NCBI GenBank assembly: GCA_947169005.1
Contig: CAMVOG010000099.1
Location: forward strand, 1 to 8,111
Source: an uncultured Clostridia bacterium
GTDB lineage: Bacteria > Bacillota > Clostridia > Oscillospirales > Oscillospiraceae
DNA: 8,111 nucleotides
Direction of reading: 5' to 3'
Positions 6,031-8,111 of this stretch are shown here, piece by piece (the first letter of the stretch is position 1; the number at the start of each line of letters is the position of its first letter). Under the pieces are notes generated by a model. That model was not told where the DNA came from, ran no database searches, and saw only the letters and a program-made list of their open reading frames with translations. The position numbers and the translations under genes were made by a program.

Positions 6031-6447
6031 GTGAAAAAGCGGATTTCGATTTGCCTGGCGGCGCTGCTGCTGCTTTCCCTCTGCGCCTGTACGGGCGGCA
6101 TGAGCGGCACGGGCCGGAACGACGCCACGGGCCCGGACGGGAACTACGTGGCCCCCAACGGCGAGACCGGCGGCACGAATACCGACGGAAACGCCAACGG
6201 GACCGACGGCAACACCGACGGGGAGCGGGACGAGCGCTTCGACGACAACCGGGACCTGGGGGACGATATCGACGACGGGCTGGACAAGGCCCGGGAGGGC
6301 CTGGACGACTTCGTGGACGACGTGACCGGGCGGGACGATGAAAACCGCGCCGGCGAGCGGAACGACCACGGCACGGGCCGCGCCGACGGCCGAGAAAACG
6401 GCGGCGCCCCCGCCACAGGCGGCGGCACTCCCGGCACGGGGCGGTAA
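6031..6447 (+). CDS. Small Asp/Gly-rich lipoprotein, low complexity
   Basis: 138 residues. MKKRISICLAALLLLSLCAC is a lipoprotein signal; the lipobox LCAC puts the lipidated Cys at residue 20, so the product should be attached to the outer face of the membrane. The mature part is low complexity: Gly/Asn/Thr/Asp-rich to about 65, a strongly acidic stretch about 66-104 (for example DDIDDGLDKAREGLDDFVDD) that could be amphipathic, and a Gly/Arg/Asn-rich tail. No domain is recognised; the acidic region could bind cations, but that is speculation. The start is GTG 6031, preceded by GGGAGGA (6018-6024); the open frame reaches back to 5983 without a ribosome site. A weak promoter candidate is TACTAT (5995-6000). 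A terminator follows nine bases after the stop. Confidence 0.78.
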   Translation: MKKRISICLAALLLLSLCACTGGMSGTGRNDATGPDGNYVAPNGETGGTNTDGNANGTDGNTDGERDERFDDNRDLGDDIDDGLDKAREGLDDFVDDVTGRDDENRAGERNDHGTGRADGRENGGAPATGGGTPGTGR

Positions 6448-6455
6448 AACGAAAG

Positions 6456-6492
6456 ACAAGGCGGCTGGGATGCTCCCAACCGCCTTGTTTTT
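6456..6492. terminator. Intrinsic terminator between the lipoprotein gene and ribU
   Basis: ACAAGGCGG (6456-6464) pairs with CCGCCTTGT (6480-6488). An inner TGGGA-TGC-TCCCA continues the stem after a C/A mismatch. Five T (6488-6492) follow on the plus strand, ending the lipoprotein transcript. On the minus strand the stem is followed by CTTTC, so it may also catch ribU transcripts. Confidence 0.85.
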
Positions 6493-6529
6493 CATTTGCC
6501 TGCGGATAAAAGTCGATACCCGGAATATC

Positions 6530-6564
6530 TCTTATCTCTTATCTTTTATCCCTTATCTTTTATC
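6530..6564 (-). repeat. 7-base tandem repeat, unit TYTTATC on the plus strand
   Basis: Five exact-period heptamers (TCTTATC, TTTTATC, CCTTATC variants). The tract ends four bases before the ribU stop (6569-6571). Read in the sense of ribU, every unit is GATAARR-like and contains TAA. Confidence 0.88.
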
Positions 6565-6568
6565 TTCC

Positions 6569-7234
6569 TCAAAAGACTCCCGCCAGGTGCAGCAGCAGGG
6601 GGATGAAGACGCCCAGCACCACCAGGGCCAGGATGATGGGCCAGGGGCGGTACTTGTGGGCCCCGCCCTCCCGCTGGGGCAGCAGCTTCGCCGCCCGCAG
6701 GGCCTGCATGATGGGCTTGTAGAGCAGCAGGGTCAGGCCCGTGTTCACGCCGCTCTTCACCAGGTTGAAGGGCAGGAAGACCGAGGCCAGCATCCCGGCC
6801 ACGACGCTGCGCTCCACGCCCATGTAGAAGGGGGTGATGATGTAGTTCCAGAGAAGCATCATCACGGTCATGCAGACCATACCGGCCACGAGGCCCGCAA
6901 TGGCCCCCTTCATGCTCCGCCAGCGCTTATAGAACAGCGCCGCGGGTAGCACGAAGGCCAGGGTGGAGACGATGTTCATGAGGAGCCCGTAGAAGCCCGT
7001 GGTGGAGATGGAGAGCATCTCGATCAGCGAGACCAGCACCGTGATGATCACCGCCGTGAGGGGCCCGTACATAAAGCCCGCGATGGCGATGACCGCGTCC
7101 TTGGGGTCGTAGCTGAGGAAGCCCAGCACGTTGGGGATCAGCCGCCCGATCAGCACCGCCACGAAGGCCAGCGCCGTCAGCATGGCGGTGACGACGATCT
7201 GCCGGGTCCTGGAAATGTTTGCTGCCTGTGCCAT
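6569..7234 (-). CDS. ribU: Riboflavin ECF transporter substrate-binding (S) component
   Basis: Integral membrane protein that captures riboflavin and works with a shared ECF energising module (EcfA, EcfA', EcfT), none of which is in the window. The 221 residues are mostly hydrophobic helices at about 13-34, 46-76 (two), 84-103, 110-132 and 154-176. The RibU-like core reads YDPKDAVIAIAGFMYGP (42-58), SLIEMLSISTTGFYGLLMN (69-87) and YIITPFYMG (131-139). An additional C-terminal helix (about 198-218) makes it slightly longer than the usual six-helix RibU. The ATG at 7232-7234 is chosen because AAGGAG (7243-7248) lies eight bases upstream; the same frame remains open through the riboswitch to 7408 but is not translated. 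The FMN riboswitch upstream independently supports riboflavin as the substrate. The gene is monocistronic. Confidence 0.93.
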   Translation of the reverse strand: MAQAANISRTRQIVVTAMLTALAFVAVLIGRLIPNVLGFLSYDPKDAVIAIAGFMYGPLTAVIITVLVSLIEMLSISTTGFYGLLMNIVSTLAFVLPAALFYKRWRSMKGAIAGLVAGMVCMTVMMLLWNYIITPFYMGVERSVVAGMLASVFLPFNLVKSGVNTGLTLLLYKPIMQALRAAKLLPQREGGAHKYRPWPIILALVVLGVFIPLLLHLAGVF

Positions 7235-7281
7235 AAGAAAAACTCCTTCCCGGCGGCGGATAGCACGGCCCGCCGCCCCGT

Positions 7282-7319
7282 AAAAAATAGACGCCCGGAA
7301 GACTTGTCTTCCAGGTGTC
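7282..7319 (-). terminator. Riboswitch-controlled intrinsic terminator in front of ribU
   Basis: Minus-strand transcript: CCTGGAAGAC (7315-7306), AA, GTCTTCCGGG (7303-7294). A further GAC/GTC pairing beyond an A/C mismatch is followed by six T (7287-7282). The 5' arm is also complementary to the 5' strand of riboswitch helix P1 (7460-7451, TGTCTTCAGG) with one bulged G, giving a ready antiterminator. FMN binding would hold P1 together and leave the terminator free to form. Confidence 0.88.
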
Positions 7320-7354
7320 ACATCTTTTTCGGAAAGGGATAGATATGAAACACA

Positions 7355-7458
7355 TCTTCTTCCATCCAGACTATACTGTCGGTATCGGAATCGCACCGAT
7401 TCAGCCAAAAGGCTCGCGGACTGTACCGCCGGTCGGGAATCGCACCCTGCCCTGAAGA
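7355..7458 (-). ncRNA. FMN riboswitch (RFN element)
   Basis: Conserved blocks on the minus strand: TCTTCAGGGCAGGGTG at the 5' end, ATTCCCGACCGGCGGTA, AGTCCGCGAGCC, then a variable hairpin, GATTCCGATACCGACAGTA, and TAGTCTGGATGGAAGAAGA at the 3' end. P1 is formed by TCTTC (7458-7454) with GAAGA (7359-7355). These match the RFN consensus closely. The element senses FMN and lowers downstream expression; here it controls ribU through the terminator at 7282-7319. Confidence 0.97.
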
Positions 7459-7482
7459 CACGTTTATCCGGTTGTCAAGGAC

Positions 7483-7510
7483 AGTATACACCCGTGGGGG
7501 GAAATGTCAA
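7483..7510 (-). promoter_or_regulatory. Promoter of the riboswitch-ribU transcript
   Basis: Perfect -35 TTGACA (7510-7505), 16-base spacer, -10 TATACT (7488-7483), on the minus strand. Transcription would start near 7476, about 18 bases before the riboswitch. Confidence 0.85.
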
Positions 7511-7517
7511 GTAAAAC

Positions 7518-7546
7518 TTGATTCCCGGCAAAAAAGGTGATATGCT
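7518..7546 (+). promoter_or_regulatory. Promoter of the DUF308-like gene
   Basis: TTGATT (7518-7523), 17-base spacer, TATGCT (7541-7546). It lies back to back with the ribU promoter, separated by seven bases, so the two genes are divergently transcribed from adjacent, non-overlapping promoters. Confidence 0.7.
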
Positions 7547-7575
7547 GATGCCGTAAAGAAAAAGGAGTTGATCCT

Positions 7576-8052
7576 ATGAACGAAGAGAAAAAGGCCCGCA
7601 GAAAGAATCTGCTGCGGAGCATATTGACGGCGGCGGCGCTGTTTGTCATCGGCCTGGGGCTGGTGGGCTGGAGCAGCTACGCCCTGGAGCTGTTTACCGT
7701 CGTGGCCGGGGTGTACATGGTGCTGTCCGGGCTGCTGCGCATCCGGGACGCGGTTTCCGTGAAGCGGGCGGGGAAGAAGGGCACCGAGGTCAGCGTGGCG
7801 GCGCCGCTGATCCTGGCCCTCATCGAGATCGTCTGCGGCGTGGTCTGCGGGCTGAGCAAGCTGATTTTGCCGGGCAGCGTGCTGCCCCTTTCGGGCGTAA
7901 TGCTCATGGTCTTCGGCCTGGCGGAGCTGGTGAACACCGTCTTCCTGGCCGTCCTGCGCAGGAAGGCCGAGGTCCCCAAGCAGGAGACCGCCCCCGAGAC
8001 CTGGCAGCCCAGCTACCAGCAGGACGTATACCCCACGGACATGGACAATTGA
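7576..8052 (+). CDS. DUF308-like (HdeD-type) integral membrane protein
   Basis: 158 residues with four hydrophobic stretches at about 12-31, 36-57, 73-94 and 98-127. They are arranged as two similar hairpins, each with the pattern of small-residue-rich helices ending in a VYMVLSGLLRIRDAV or VMLMVFGLAELVNTV motif, typical of DUF308/HdeD repeats. The N-terminus (MNEEKKARRKN) and the loop 62-70 are basic, which suggests both face the cytoplasm. The C-terminal tail (about 130-158) is hydrophilic. HdeD is linked to acid stress in E. coli, but Firmicutes relatives have no established role. AAGGAG (7562-7567), eight bases before ATG 7576, fixes the start. The final codons and TGA stop fall in a heptamer-like sequence (8041-8054) also present at 3636-3649. 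No terminator is seen before the window ends. Confidence 0.8.
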   Translation: MNEEKKARRKNLLRSILTAAALFVIGLGLVGWSSYALELFTVVAGVYMVLSGLLRIRDAVSVKRAGKKGTEVSVAAPLILALIEIVCGVVCGLSKLILPGSVLPLSGVMLMVFGLAELVNTVFLAVLRRKAEVPKQETAPETWQPSYQQDVYPTDMDN

Positions 8053-8054
8053 CA
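8041..8054 (+). repeat. Copy of the CAATKGA heptamer sequence overlapping a stop codon
   Basis: ATGGACAATTGACA is identical to 3636-3649. The reading frame ends inside it (Met-Asp-Asn-stop). Only about two units are present, so this is a short copy. Confidence 0.65.
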
Positions 8055-8111
8055 GAAGGGCATCTCTAAAAACTCTGGCAGCGAAAAACAGAATGCTGTG
8101 GGTGGATTCGT
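8055..8111. other. AT-richer tail of the window, possible edge of another element
   Basis: Composition drops after the DUF308 gene. The string GGGCATCTCTAAAAACTC (8058-8075) resembles termini of some IS5-like insertion sequences, from memory only. Too little is visible to decide. Confidence 0.25.

Noticed and set aside
5929..6495. Minus-strand frame of 188 codons opposite the lipoprotein
   Set aside because: It begins in a terminator, spans the heptamer tract and the lipoprotein in antisense, and is Ala/Val/Pro-rich; the plus strand has a signal peptide, lipobox and ribosome site.
7235..7408. N-terminal extension of ribU through the leader
   Set aside because: The frame is open by chance through the riboswitch expression platform; the strong ribosome site is at 7243-7248 and RibU homology starts at the ATG at 7234.

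Overview
The window looks like a chromosomal segment of a GC-rich Clostridia bacterium, probably from the Oscillospiraceae/Ruminococcaceae side of the gut Firmicutes. The reasons are strong AGGAGG-type ribosome sites, a FMN riboswitch in front of a RibU-type riboflavin transporter, ECF-type transport, GC-rich hairpins between genes, and an IS481-type element. This assignment is inferred from style, not from a marker gene.

Layout. Positions 1-1088 (about) hold the 5' part of an IS481-family insertion sequence; its transposase is on the minus strand and runs off the left edge. Positions 1269-2033 hold a divergent nucleoside phosphorylase with visibly lower GC than what follows. At about 2040-2110 the composition switches to GC-rich DNA, starting with a FAD-dependent oxidoreductase (2119-3633). 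Next comes a 311-base gene-free stretch full of hairpins and 7-base tandem repeats. It is followed by a minus-strand operon in which uridine phosphorylase (udp) and D-aminoacyl-tRNA deacylase (dtd) overlap by four bases. Divergent from it is a membrane-anchored conserved protein of unknown function (5236-5877), then a small Asp/Gly-rich lipoprotein (6031-6447). On the minus strand, ribU (6569-7234) is preceded by a complete FMN riboswitch with its terminator and a consensus promoter. A DUF308-like membrane protein (7576-8052) is transcribed divergently from ribU.

How the parts work together. udp with dtd is a salvage plus tRNA-quality-control operon. ribU is an autonomous riboflavin-uptake unit shut off by FMN through transcription termination. 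The other genes look like single units with their own terminators. I find no defence system, CRISPR array or obviously new multi-gene machine.

The most unusual signal is not a gene. At least four, and probably five, gene 3' ends or intergenic gaps carry short tracts with a 7-base period but different unit sequences. Most abut a stop codon, and one supplies the stop codon of the DUF308 gene. In two of them every unit, read in the sense of the neighbouring gene, contains TAA, so three units put a stop in all three frames.
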